A stretch of DNA of 64,000 nt from Eubacteriaceae bacterium ES3 (GCA_030586155.1 CP130741.1:2536680-2600679); one strand, 5' to 3'. Numbered from the stretch's first letter, positions 53,547 through 62,165 are shown. Notes: generated by a model from the sequence alone, not told the origin. A program made the numbers and translations.

Positions 53547-53564
53547 CTGGCTCCAAATCATTGC

Positions 53565-54659
53565 TTAACTACTGATTTTAAATTTATTTTTAGAATCCTT
53601 ATCCACCATCTCGTTATTATCCACCGCTCTTTTTTCTTTGCGGTACTCGGTTGGTGTCATCCCAGTGCTTTTTTTGAAAACCTTACTGAAATAGTTCGGT
53701 TCATGATATGATAAATCAAGCGCTATGTTGATAATTGGTACATCTGTATTTGCCAGCATATCTTTGGCAATTTCAATTTTTCGTTCGGTGAGATAGGTCA
53801 CAAAATTAACGCCCGTTTCTTTTTTGAAGATTTTACTCAGGTAGTAGGAACTCATATTGGCGTATTCTCCTACCTGATCTAAAGAAATATCTTTATAACA
53901 ATTGCGATCAATATAATTTAATATATCTTCAATATTATTCTTTCGGGTTTCCTTATTATCCAGCATCCGATCAAAAACTTTATCTATAGTTTTCATTATT
54001 TCGACTTTAAGATCATATCGATTTTTATACATATTGACAAATTGCATATGATTCTGCGAGCAAAGAGGACTATTTAATGAATAACCGCACATATCTTTGG
54101 TTACAATATTCAGTTCTTCCATAAAATGACGAACTTCATTTTGAATTGATATAATATCATAGGTATGGTAGTCATAAACCAGATCCAGATAAGCAATCAG
54201 TGAGTTTCTTGCATCACTGTATTTTTTCTGAATCACAGCAAAAATGACCTCATTCATTTTTTCATCGAAACGCTCTTTGGCGTTGTTTTTCAACGATGAT
54301 ACGCTCTGATTGATGGAATCCATCAACTGCTGGGGGCGAATCGGCTTCAGCAGGAAGTCATCCACTCTGGCTTTTATCGCTTGATGCGCAAAATCAAATT
54401 CATTAAATGCTGTAATCAGGATAACTTTCTTATCGTGATCCTCTTTTTTGATCGCTTTCAGTACATCAATACCATTGATTTCAGGAATATTTATATCCAA
54501 CAAGATAATATCCGGGTTCAGTCGCCTTATTTCTTCCAAAGCAACCATCCCCGAAGACGCTTCTCCTACTACTTCAATATTCTCGCCATACTGGCTTAAA
54601 ATCAGTTTAATTGCTTCGATTTCAAGATGTTCATCCTCTACAATAAATAATCTGTACAT
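53565..54659 (-). CDS. Response regulator with AraC-type DNA-binding domain (YesN-like), probable pdu activator
   Basis: 364 residues. Receiver domain 1-~120 (FIVEDEHLEIEAIK, phospho-acceptor Asp55 in IILLDINIPEINGID, LITAFN, Lys in FLLKPI), helical linker, and a C-terminal AraC pair of HTH motifs from ~255 (DISLDQVGEYANMSSYYLSKIFKKETG; PIINIALDLSYHEPNYFSKVFKKSTG). It starts directly after the histidine kinase stop codon. Position between the PocR kinase and pduA makes it the likely activator of the compartment operon; in enteric bacteria the single protein PocR does this job. Confidence 0.9.
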   Translation of the reverse strand: MYRLFIVEDEHLEIEAIKLILSQYGENIEVVGEASSGMVALEEIRRLNPDIILLDINIPEINGIDVLKAIKKEDHDKKVILITAFNEFDFAHQAIKARVDDFLLKPIRPQQLMDSINQSVSSLKNNAKERFDEKMNEVIFAVIQKKYSDARNSLIAYLDLVYDYHTYDIISIQNEVRHFMEELNIVTKDMCGYSLNSPLCSQNHMQFVNMYKNRYDLKVEIMKTIDKVFDRMLDNKETRKNNIEDILNYIDRNCYKDISLDQVGEYANMSSYYLSKIFKKETGVNFVTYLTERKIEIAKDMLANTDVPIINIALDLSYHEPNYFSKVFKKSTGMTPTEYRKEKRAVDNNEMVDKDSKNKFKISS

Positions 54660-55913
54660 TTACAATCCCCTCCCTGTCGTCGATTTTCGGGGGATATTGA
54701 TGGTTATTTCTGTTCCTTCTTCGGGAACACTTTTTATGTCGACCCCATAATCAACGCCATAATAATACATCAGCCGCTTATTGGCATTATTAATCCCTAT
54801 TCCGGTATTTTTTTCATGACCATTGGATTCATAACTGCCATCAAGAATTTTATCGATACGGTCTTTGGGAATCCCCACGCCATCATCCAGAATCTTTAAT
54901 TCAACAATTTCCCGCAAGGCTTTGGCCGTAATCCTAACCTTCCCGCCTTTTGCATTGGGTTCAATAGCGTGAATGATCGCATTTTCGACAAAAGGCTGAA
55001 TCGTCATAAACGGACAAAAGACATCTTCAGCTTCCTGGTCGATATTAACCGAGTAATCCAGTCGATTGCCCAGTCTCATTTTCTGAATCGCCAGATAATT
55101 CTGAACATGCTCCATTTCCTCTTTCAGCGTCACAACATTGTTTTTTTCTTTTTTCAGGGTATAACGCATCATGTCAGAAAAGGCATAGATCATTTCCTGA
55201 GTTTTATCAGCCCCCTCCAAAAGTGCAAGACGTCCGATAGTATTTAAAACATTAAATAGAAAATGGGGGTTTATCTGAGCCTGGAGAGCTTTTAAGTCTG
55301 CTTCCTTTAATGAAGCTTCGACTTCACTTCTTAGTTTGACTTCCTCCATTAGTTCCAGGTTCTTATTATGCAGTTCCTCCTGAATAATGTGGATCATCTG
55401 CTTTTCCACCAAATAATTGGCAATGGTATATAAAAGATCTGCTGATGACCGCACCTGGTCCAGAGTCGTTTCCGTGACCCGGTTATAAAGTTCCATAATT
55501 TCCGAATCACCTGAAAAATCGGTTAGCTCATGACTGGTTCCCAGGGGCAGAGCTTTCATTTCATCTTCTCCAATTTTTATCTGTCCAGCCAAAATAGCAC
55601 CAAGATAATTACCTTTTACCATGATCGGAACTGCTAAATCCACTAACCCACCATGACATATATAGATAGAGGGTTTCCCTGATCTGGCCGATTCAATTCC
55701 ACCATGCGCGTCCGACTGATAGCAGCAATCTCTGTTGTGACTGTTTTTCCTGACACACTTGCAGAACTCGGAAAAATTACTGTATTCTGTGATCGGATTC
55801 CCCTTATAATCAACGGTAACTGCTGCCAGCCCGGTTGCCGCCGAAAACGAATCCTGAATCCTTTGTAAAACGTCCACATCGATGATGTCAGTAATCTTTA
55901 ATAAGACTCTCAT
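54660..55913 (-). CDS. PocR-domain sensor histidine kinase (LytS/YesM-type kinase core)
   Basis: 417 residues, no membrane segment. Residues ~5-170 are a PocR ligand-binding domain with a cluster of cysteines (51, 53, 63, 64, 86) in EFCKCV, RDCCYQSD and YICHGGLVDLAVPI. Then a coiled linker, phospho-acceptor His217 in QAQINPHFLFNVLNTIG, and a GHKL ATPase (FVENAIIHAIEP, LKILDDGVGIP, NTGIGINNANKRLMYYYG). The PocR domain is known to sense 1,2-propanediol-type compounds in related regulators; here the sensor is split from the DNA-binding domain into a phosphorelay. AAGGGG precedes the ATG. Confidence 0.9.
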   Translation of the reverse strand: MRVLLKITDIIDVDVLQRIQDSFSAATGLAAVTVDYKGNPITEYSNFSEFCKCVRKNSHNRDCCYQSDAHGGIESARSGKPSIYICHGGLVDLAVPIMVKGNYLGAILAGQIKIGEDEMKALPLGTSHELTDFSGDSEIMELYNRVTETTLDQVRSSADLLYTIANYLVEKQMIHIIQEELHNKNLELMEEVKLRSEVEASLKEADLKALQAQINPHFLFNVLNTIGRLALLEGADKTQEMIYAFSDMMRYTLKKEKNNVVTLKEEMEHVQNYLAIQKMRLGNRLDYSVNIDQEAEDVFCPFMTIQPFVENAIIHAIEPNAKGGKVRITAKALREIVELKILDDGVGIPKDRIDKILDGSYESNGHEKNTGIGINNANKRLMYYYGVDYGVDIKSVPEEGTEITINIPRKSTTGRGL

Positions 55914-56231
55914 ATAACAACCCCTTCAGATAATATTTCCGTACTTCATATCTAAATCCGGTAACATTATATCACAGACAGAATCATTTTGGCAGTTTTT
56001 TTACTCTTTTTGGTCATTCTAAACCAAAATAGTACTGTCATGAAAGTTTTTTGACGATTTTAGAGGTTTTTACCTAAAAATAAGTACTTTTTTGTCTTTT
56101 CAATCCGACTATCAAAAATCAATTATCTCGAATCAGTTGACTTAGTTGATAATTTATAATTTTATGAATTATAAAAATAATACTTGCATTGCTTTCTATA
56201 TTCCTTTATAATTAACAAGTCGTATTAATTC
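55914..56231. promoter_or_regulatory. Intergenic region with the kinase promoter
   Basis: A-T rich, no gene. On the minus strand TATAAT at 55971-55966 with CTGCCA 18 bases upstream is the likely promoter of the kinase-regulator pair (leader ~46 bases). The remaining ~230 bases up to the tRNA should contain its plus-strand promoter, but I see no clear hexamers. Confidence 0.45.
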
Positions 56232-56307
56232 GGGGGTGTGGCGCAGCTGGGAGCGCGTCTGACTGGCAGTCAGAAGGCCAGGGGTTCAAGTCCCCTCATC
56301 TCCACCA
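56232..56307 (+). tRNA. tRNA-Ala(GGC)
   Basis: 76 bases with encoded CCA. Acceptor GGGGGTG pairs with CATCTCC including the G3-U70 pair that identifies alanine; discriminator A73. D stem GCGC/GCGC, anticodon stem TCTGA/TCAGA with loop CTGGCAG (anticodon GGC), T arm AGGGG-TTCAAGT-CCCCT. Its 3' end faces the integrase gene and is the probable attachment site of the integrative element. Confidence 0.95.
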
Positions 56308-56323
56308 TATTATAATCATACAG

Positions 56324-56350
56324 GACAGCCTATTAGAGGCTGTCTTTTTT
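56324..56350 (+). terminator. tRNA terminator
   Basis: GACAGCCT and AGGCTGTC (8 bp, 5-base loop) followed by six T, 17 bases after the tRNA. Confidence 0.9.
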
Positions 56351-56388
56351 ATTGCCTAAAGGTTGGAAGAGGAAAAAAACCCCGACCC

Positions 56389-56410
56389 TGGCGACTATTT
56401 GGCGACTATT
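56389..56410. repeat. Tandem 11-bp repeats next to the integrase gene, possible integrase arm sites
   Basis: TGGCGACTATT occurs twice back to back (56389-56399 and 56400-56410), between the tRNA terminator and the integrase 3' end. Short direct repeats in this place are commonly recombinase arm-binding sites. Confidence 0.6.
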
Positions 56411-56427
56411 TTTATAAAAATTAATTA

Positions 56428-56449
56428 CCCGATAACAAAAGTTACCGGG
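56428..56449 (-). terminator. Hairpin over the integrase stop codon
   Basis: CCCGGTAAC and GTTATCGGG (9 bp, TTTT loop), followed on the minus strand by TAATTAATTTTTAT. The stem contains the TAA of the integrase gene. Weak T-tract. Confidence 0.6.
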
Positions 56450-57827
56450 CTTTACGGGATGATGTGACCAAAATATTATCCAGTGCATCACTGGCCTTGG
56501 CATCGGCTGAATTGATTACATGGGCGTATATGTTACCTGTCGTTGATAAATTGGAATGTCCCAGGCGGGTAGATACTGTTTTTAAGTCCACGCCGTTTGC
56601 TATTAATATAGAAGCGTTGGTGTGCCTTAGCGAATGCGGGTGAACCGGCTTCAGGTTATGTTTATCAGTGAATTTCTTTAAATAACTGCCGATTGTGTCC
56701 AGACTCATAGGCTCACCGTTCCACCTGGTAAAGATATAATCATGATCCTGCCAGCGATCACCTACCTTAATCCGTTCTTCAAGCTGCCAGACTTTATAAG
56801 TTTTGAACAATTCAAAAATAAATTCCGGCAATTTAACGCTTCTTCGAGATTTAAAGGTTTTGGGATCACCTTCAAAAGTGCCCTCTCCAGGAATATATTT
56901 TAGAGACCTCTTCACCGTAATAATATTGCCTTCAAAATCTATGTCAGACCATTTAAGCCCGGCTATTTCCCCTCTTCTTAATCCACTGAATATCAAGAGA
57001 TTTAAGGCCAACTTATATTTTATTGGCTCCTCTTCCACCAGCTCCAACATTTCCAGAGCCTCATTATCATCCATATAGGCGGGTTCTTTGCGTTCTGATC
57101 GTGGTGGCTCTACACGTTTTTCTATTGGATTAAAGGCAATCACGCCCCATTTAACCGCCGTATTCATAATGTTATTGAGTAATTTGTGGTAATGCAGCAC
57201 TGTATCATTTGAAACTTCCTTACCCGGATTGGTTGAAATGAAAAGTGTGTCAAAATTATCCCCTATGGCCACCGCTATTTTTTCAGCAATCTCTCGGTTA
57301 GTATTCCCGCCCTTTTTAAGCCGTCTGAGTGCATCATCATTAATCCCAGCCTTATCAGATATATCCTTTTGCTTCATTTTGGCCACAATCTTTAAATATT
57401 CCGGGGTAACTTTGAATTTTTCCCCGCCTCTCATTCCGGTACCTGATTTTACTTTTGCGTAGAAGTCTTGAACGTGTTTGGGGGTGATCTGGCCAATCTT
57501 AATATGCCCCAACTCTTCAATGATCTTAACGGATTCATTTTGATAGCCTCTGACCGTAACCGGGGATAGGTTTTTATTGCCAATGTAGTTTTTAAACCAC
57601 AGTTCAATAAAATCAATCAGCTTAATGTTACTGTCCATAACATAACCCAGACTACATTTTTCCTCAAACTCACGGGCGACTTTTTCAACTTCTTTTTTTA
57701 ATTTTGCGGGGCTTAATCCTTCTGGCGGGTTAAAAGTCATGTAATGCCTTATTTTCTTGCCTGATACATCATAACCGCCGGAAACTGTTATTTTATATGA
57801 GTCACCTCTTTTTTGTATGTTTGCCAT
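56442..57827 (-). CDS. Tyrosine recombinase/integrase with an embedded XRE-like helix-turn-helix
   Basis: 461 residues. Arm-binding N-terminal domain (IQKRGDSYKITVSGGYD), core-binding domain from ~70 (IDFIELWFKNYIGNKNLSP), and catalytic domain with Arg in FSGLRRGEIAGLKWSDID, Lys region KSRRSVKLP, HSLRHTNASI, LGHSNLSTT and Tyr in GNIYAHV. Between the two halves of the core-binding domain (~150-200) is an extra segment, KQKDISDKAGINDDALRRLKKG...IAEKIAVAIGDNFDTLFIS, that reads as an XRE/Cro-type HTH. Integrates the element at the tRNA-Ala. It lies 16 bases after the repressor gene. Confidence 0.93.
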   Translation of the reverse strand: MANIQKRGDSYKITVSGGYDVSGKKIRHYMTFNPPEGLSPAKLKKEVEKVAREFEEKCSLGYVMDSNIKLIDFIELWFKNYIGNKNLSPVTVRGYQNESVKIIEELGHIKIGQITPKHVQDFYAKVKSGTGMRGGEKFKVTPEYLKIVAKMKQKDISDKAGINDDALRRLKKGGNTNREIAEKIAVAIGDNFDTLFISTNPGKEVSNDTVLHYHKLLNNIMNTAVKWGVIAFNPIEKRVEPPRSERKEPAYMDDNEALEMLELVEEEPIKYKLALNLLIFSGLRRGEIAGLKWSDIDFEGNIITVKRSLKYIPGEGTFEGDPKTFKSRRSVKLPEFIFELFKTYKVWQLEERIKVGDRWQDHDYIFTRWNGEPMSLDTIGSYLKKFTDKHNLKPVHPHSLRHTNASILIANGVDLKTVSTRLGHSNLSTTGNIYAHVINSADAKASDALDNILVTSSRKAR

Positions 57828-57843
57828 GATTATTCCTCCGATT

Positions 57844-58794
57844 TTATCGCATTTTTTTAATTGTTTTGAAAAATTCGTCTAAGAATTCTTCGATAAACCC
57901 AGCCCCTTTATCAGCATTAGCATTTTCATTGTCTGCCATATTTATCAAATTAAAAATCATCTTTTCAAACAACGGTTTCGATTCATCATAAAAATCATCA
58001 AATTTTATATTTTGAAGCACCATATTTCTTCTTACTACATCCCAATCATTAGTATATTCTTTGTAACGAATTTTAGCTTTTTCCTTCCTACCGTTATATT
58101 TTTTGCGCATATGATTTAAAACTTCTTTTAAGTCATCTATAATCACCGTATCAATAATTTGTTGTGTCTCAATTCTACCAACATGTCTATCTGTTAGTGA
58201 TACATTTAAACACCCTTCATTGGCAACTAAACTATTTAAATACTGATCAATTACCAACAATGGACCTTCTAAAAAATCAGGTAATTCTGTTTCTTCATAT
58301 ATCGATTTATTTTCTCCATCATTTGAGCTTTTTTTCTGATATAGATCATTTATAAGGTCTTCTTTTTCTTTACTACTCAATGTAGAAAATTCTGAATAAT
58401 CTTTAAAAGTTGCAAGAAGTTTTCCATCCTGTTCATATTCAATAAGTTCATTTAGTGCCGGTATTAATACCCCTGGTAAATATTTTTTGTAACTCTTCAG
58501 CCTTCTAATCGCTTTATCACTTAAACCGGTGATCTCACTAATCTTTTTTTCATCGATATCAGAAGTTCTTTGTTCTGCAATTCCTAAAAGATAATCAGCT
58601 GACACTTCAAAATATCCACAAATTTTATAAAGTGTATTAATATCTGGTGTCCTTTGACCAGTAGTATACAAACTAACAGCTTGCCTTGTAATTCCAATTC
58701 CATCAGCAGCATCTTTTTGAGTTAAATTATTTAATTTTATTAACTCATTAAACTTCTTTTTAAATGTAATATCTACAATTGTTTGATCTTTCAT
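57844..58794 (-). CDS. CI-like repressor (XRE HTH)
   Basis: 316 residues from ATG 58794 (GGAG 8 bases upstream; a GTG 9 bases earlier overlaps that site). N-terminal XRE HTH: LIKLNNLTQKDAADGIGITRQAVSLYTTGQRTPDINTL. A second HTH-like stretch follows (EKKISEITGLSDKAIRRLKSY). The C-terminal ~200 residues are charged and lack the Ser/Lys LexA-type autoprotease motifs, so release would depend on an antirepressor, as the Bro-N gene suggests. Divergent from the small DNA-binding genes and co-directional with the integrase. Confidence 0.85.
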   Translation of the reverse strand: MKDQTIVDITFKKKFNELIKLNNLTQKDAADGIGITRQAVSLYTTGQRTPDINTLYKICGYFEVSADYLLGIAEQRTSDIDEKKISEITGLSDKAIRRLKSYKKYLPGVLIPALNELIEYEQDGKLLATFKDYSEFSTLSSKEKEDLINDLYQKKSSNDGENKSIYEETELPDFLEGPLLVIDQYLNSLVANEGCLNVSLTDRHVGRIETQQIIDTVIIDDLKEVLNHMRKKYNGRKEKAKIRYKEYTNDWDVVRRNMVLQNIKFDDFYDESKPLFEKMIFNLINMADNENANADKGAGFIEEFLDEFFKTIKKMR

Positions 58795-58854
58795 TAGTAT
58801 CACTCCACGCTCTTATTTATTTGTTGCTTTTTCTTTTTTCAATTCATAATTATG

Positions 58855-58909
58855 TTGACTTTAATTATATTGTTGATATAATTATACCATAGCACACACT
58901 TGTTAACAA
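58855..58909. promoter_or_regulatory. Divergent overlapping promoters with palindromic operators
   Basis: Plus strand: TTGACT (58855) - 16 bases - TATAAT (58877-58882). Minus strand: TTGTTA (58909-58904) - 17 bases - TATAAT (58886-58881). Two perfect palindromes overlap them: TAATTATAT/ATATAATTA around TGTTG (58862-58884) and TTGTTAACAA (58900-58909). This is a lysogeny-switch layout controlled by the repressor and the small protein at 58959. Confidence 0.8.
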
Positions 58910-58958
58910 CAACAATAGTACAGCAACAAGAAATATTTGAAAATTTGGAGGCCAAAAT

Positions 58959-59144
58959 ATGAAAAATCTTGATGTTAGAGAAACACTTAAAAAAGCTGGT
59001 ATAAGACAATGGGAAGTTTGTGAAATTTTAGGGATTCACGAAGCAGCGTTTTCACGAAAGATGCGACACGAATTACCCGAGGATGAAAAGCAAAAGATTT
59101 ATGAAGCCATTGAAGTATTGAAAAATCAAAAGGAGGCCGTTTAA
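58959..59144 (+). CDS. Small Cro-like DNA-binding protein
   Basis: 61 residues with one HTH (ETLKKAGIRQWEVCEILGIHEAAFSRKMRHELP), then EDEKQKIYEAIEVL as a dimerising helix. GGAGG precedes the ATG with 7-base spacing. First gene of the rightward transcript; likely opposes the CI-like repressor at the operators. It may also be a small XRE-type regulator of excision. Confidence 0.8.
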   Translation: MKNLDVRETLKKAGIRQWEVCEILGIHEAAFSRKMRHELPEDEKQKIYEAIEVLKNQKEAV

Positions 59145-59429
59145 ATGACTTTACCACGAATGAGAACCACCAAAGAGGCGATTATAGAACTAAAGAAAAT
59201 TGACAGCCACACTGCACTAACTGAATGTGCTATCAGACGGTTTGTAACGGAAGGAAAAATTAAAAGTGTAAAAGCTGGCCGGAAAAATTTAATCAATATG
59301 GATCAATTAATTGAATACCTTAATAACCCGGAACCGCTGGAAGTCCAGGAAGAGGTAACCAAAGAGAACGGAAGCGTTATTTCTATTGATAGAATTGAAG
59401 AGTATAAAAAGAATATCGGTTTAAAGTAA
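59145..59429 (+). CDS. Excisionase-like HTH protein
   Basis: 94 residues. The core (SHTALTECAIRRFVTEGKIKSVKAGRKNLINMDQLIEYLN) is the winged HTH_17 pattern of phage Xis and MerR-like excisionases; the C-terminus is a charged tail. AAAAGGAGG precedes the ATG, which comes directly after the previous stop codon. Probably directs excision with the tyrosine recombinase. Confidence 0.75.
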   Translation: MTLPRMRTTKEAIIELKKIDSHTALTECAIRRFVTEGKIKSVKAGRKNLINMDQLIEYLNNPEPLEVQEEVTKENGSVISIDRIEEYKKNIGLK

Positions 59430-59945
59430 CTATTTTGAGCAATGCCAGGAAAATAATAAGCAGCCGGCAGTATAGCCATGAGCGTTTCCCCGCCAACGAT
59501 AATGAACAGCTGTTATCTTTTCCGGATGCCAGGTTAACGGCACCAATAAGATAATATTCCAATGGATCAATCAGAAAACCGGACTAATGGGAAGTATTCA
59601 GAAGTTTAATGATAAAAATTCGACTTTTGACCTCTTCCCATTTATTCATTGCTGCCAGATAACAGTAAACACCAAAAAAGCGCATTAAAAAACTCTCCCC
59701 ACATCATGGCAGCGATCCGGGAGAGCTTTACAAGGGTTGCTTTTCAGCACCAACAATTTAAAAAGAAATGACCGCCTATTTGCTTGGATGCCACGACGAT
59801 CATTTCTAAAACTGCTGTTCTTGGTTTAAATTATACAATAACCTTGACCAGATAACAAGTAAAAAAGTGGCTGAAAATCCGGCTTTTAGACTCGATAAGG
59901 AAATTAATTTACCGACAGTATCAATCATAAAAGAGGTGTAGACAG
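59430..59945. other. Non-coding hairpin-rich region before the rep gene, possible replication origin
   Basis: 516 bases without a credible gene. Three stem-loops: TGGGAAG/CTTCCCA (59588-59594 with 59634-59640), CTCTCCC/GGGAGAG (59693-59699 with 59719-59725) and AGAAATGA/TCATTTCT (59764-59771 with 59800-59807). Double-strand origins of rolling-circle elements are hairpins near the rep gene, so one of these may carry the nick site. A promoter for rep should also be here. Confidence 0.5.
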
Positions 59946-60722
59946 ATGCCATACATAAAAGAAATCTGCAAGGCTGGCAAGACAATAGAAATAACAAAAA
60001 GGTTCTCGGCCAGATTTAATAAAAAAGGCATCACCAGAGGGCAAAATAAGAAGCCAACGCCTGAACTGATGCAAGCTATCAATGAGAAAAACGCCGAAAC
60101 TAAATTAAGACGGCTAATTAATACCAATTATCGTGATGGCGATCTTCATATTACCATTACTTATGCAAATAATAAAATAATATTGCCTGAAGAGGCAAAA
60201 AAAGAAGTGGAGAAATTTTTAAGACGGCTGCGGGTAGAATATCGAAAGCATGAAGAAGAACTTAAATATATTCTGGTTACTGAGTACAAAAATAAGCGTA
60301 TTCATCACCATATTATTGTCAATTCTATCGAAAATGAAACAGAAAAGATATTTAAACGGTTATGGAAAAAAGGCCGGATAAGATTCACCTATTTAGATAA
60401 CACTGGCCAATATAGCGCACTGGCTCATTATCTGATAAAAGAAACCCGCAAGACCTTTAGAGAAAAAGACAGCCCATCAAAAAAGCGTTGGAATGCAAGC
60501 AAGAATTTAAAAAAGCCGGTCATAAAAAAAGAAATAATCAAGGCCAGAGAATGGCGCAAGATCCCGGAACCAATTAAAGGTTATAGCATCGAAGCTGATA
60601 GCATTCAAGAAGGATTTCACGATTTTACCGGCTGGCCATTCCAGGTATATAGAATGATAAAGACAGGCAAAACAGAAAATCAGGCAGAAAGAGCCAGGGA
60701 GGAAAAACAATGGATAATTTAA
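59946..60722 (+). CDS. HUH-type rolling-circle replication initiator
   Basis: 258 residues. Motif 1 LHITITY (~62), the metal-binding HUH motif in KNKRIHHHIIVNSIE (~115-125, His-hydrophobic-His), and the nicking tyrosine region YSALAHYLIKETRK (~155). The pattern matches replication-associated proteins of small ssDNA phages and Firmicute integrative elements. AGAGGTG precedes the ATG with 7-base spacing. Its last codons overlap the start of the antirepressor gene. It implies that the excised element replicates by rolling circle. Confidence 0.85.
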   Translation: MPYIKEICKAGKTIEITKRFSARFNKKGITRGQNKKPTPELMQAINEKNAETKLRRLINTNYRDGDLHITITYANNKIILPEEAKKEVEKFLRRLRVEYRKHEEELKYILVTEYKNKRIHHHIIVNSIENETEKIFKRLWKKGRIRFTYLDNTGQYSALAHYLIKETRKTFREKDSPSKKRWNASKNLKKPVIKKEIIKAREWRKIPEPIKGYSIEADSIQEGFHDFTGWPFQVYRMIKTGKTENQAERAREEKQWII

Positions 60723-60823
60723 TGATTTTTGAAGGAAAGCAAGTAGAGGTATTTGAGTTTAAAGGGAAGGTTTTATTCAATCCTTATCACGTTGCTGAAT
60801 GCCTTGATATTAAAAATGATAAA

Positions 60824-62165
60824 GTCCGTATAATGGTGTAAAAAGAAAATGAGCCAAGAGCTCAAACCTCGGTTAAAATAAAAGTACCACCCAATACCTA
60901 ATCGAGGAGATGAACAAATGGCTCAATTAAATATTACACTGGACACAGAACTTTTGCACGGACTTTTTACAAAAGATTCCCGGGATGAGGCTTTTTCAAA
61001 GCTTCTGGAAACAATTCTTAACCAGGTGCTTGTAGCGCAATCGGCTGAGCAACTTGGTGCTGAACGCTATGAGCGATGCGAGGATCGGACAGCTTACCGT
61101 AACGGTTTTAGGGATCGTGAATTAACAACGCGAATCGGTGGTATCACCCTGCGGATCCCTCGTCATCGTAACGGCGAATTCAGCACGACGATGTTTCAGC
61201 GCTACCAGCGGAGCGAGCAGGCTCTGATGCTGGCAATGATCGAAATGGTCATTAATGGGGTTTCAACCCGCAAAATCGAAAACATTACAGAAGAACTTTG
61301 TGGCCAGAGCTTTTCAAAATCAACAGTTTCAAAGCTGTGTGAAAATCTGGATCCGGTAGTAAACGGTTTTCGTAACCGAACGCTTGAAAAGCATTATCCA
61401 TTTATAATTGTGGATGCTTTATATCTCAAAGTTCGCGAAGACAGCAGAGTCCGGTCAAAAGGTCTATTGGTAGCAACCGCAGTCAACGAAAATGGCAATC
61501 GTGAAGTAATTGGTTTTCAGCTGAATGATACCGAAACAGAATCAAGCTGGGGAGATTTTTTTCAAAATCTCAAAGAGCGTGGTCTGACAGCCGTTGATCT
61601 GATAGTATCCGATAATCACAAAGGACTTGTAAATGCGATTAAAAAACATTTTCAGGGATCCACCTGGCAGAGATGCCAGACACATTTCTCAAGAAATGTA
61701 CTGGATAAAACGCCCAAAAATCAGCAGTCCGAATTGAAATCCTATCTGAAACGCATCTACAATGCAGTAAATATTGAAGATGCCCGCAACCTGCTGAAAG
61801 ACACACTGAGACATTTTGAATCCAAAGCACCAAAAGCGATTGAAATACTCGAAGAAGGTTTTGATGATGTGATGGCTGTAATGAGTCTTCCTGAGAAATA
61901 CCGGAAAAGACTGCGCACAACCAACAGTATCGAACGACTCAACGAGGAAATCAGGCGTCGTGATCGCGTGATCCGCATTTATCCCAACGAAAAATCGGTT
62001 ATCCGTTTACTGGGTGCGCTGCTTATGGAACAGGATGAAAAATGGTCTTCCGGCAGAAAATATCTGGATATGCAGGATTACTATGAATTTTTAAAAGAAC
62101 AGACGGCTGCTGTTTCATCAGCAGCCTAGTTAAACCCACCGAGGTTTTTACACACTATTTTGGAC
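60824..62165 (+). mobile_element. IS256-family insertion sequence
   Basis: About 1342 bp. Imperfect terminal inverted repeats: left end starts GTCC and contains GTGTAAAAA; right end (reverse complement) starts GTCC and contains GTGTAAAAA, 15 of 22 positions identical. One transposase gene. No exact 8-9 bp target duplication is seen. It splits the Bro-N gene. Confidence 0.8.
60918..62129 (+). CDS. IS256-family transposase
   Basis: 403 residues, full length for the family (Transposase_mut). DDE residues are probably the Asp of FIIVDALYLKVRED, the Asp of LIVSDNHKGLVNAIKKHF and the Glu of TTNSIERLNEEIRRRDRV. The C/H region WQRCQTHFSRNVLD is typical. GAGGAG precedes ATG 60918. Intact, so the element may still be mobile. 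Confidence 0.95.
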   Translation: MAQLNITLDTELLHGLFTKDSRDEAFSKLLETILNQVLVAQSAEQLGAERYERCEDRTAYRNGFRDRELTTRIGGITLRIPRHRNGEFSTTMFQRYQRSEQALMLAMIEMVINGVSTRKIENITEELCGQSFSKSTVSKLCENLDPVVNGFRNRTLEKHYPFIIVDALYLKVREDSRVRSKGLLVATAVNENGNREVIGFQLNDTETESSWGDFFQNLKERGLTAVDLIVSDNHKGLVNAIKKHFQGSTWQRCQTHFSRNVLDKTPKNQQSELKSYLKRIYNAVNIEDARNLLKDTLRHFESKAPKAIEILEEGFDDVMAVMSLPEKYRKRLRTTNSIERLNEEIRRRDRVIRIYPNEKSVIRLLGALLMEQDEKWSSGRKYLDMQDYYEFLKEQTAAVSSAA

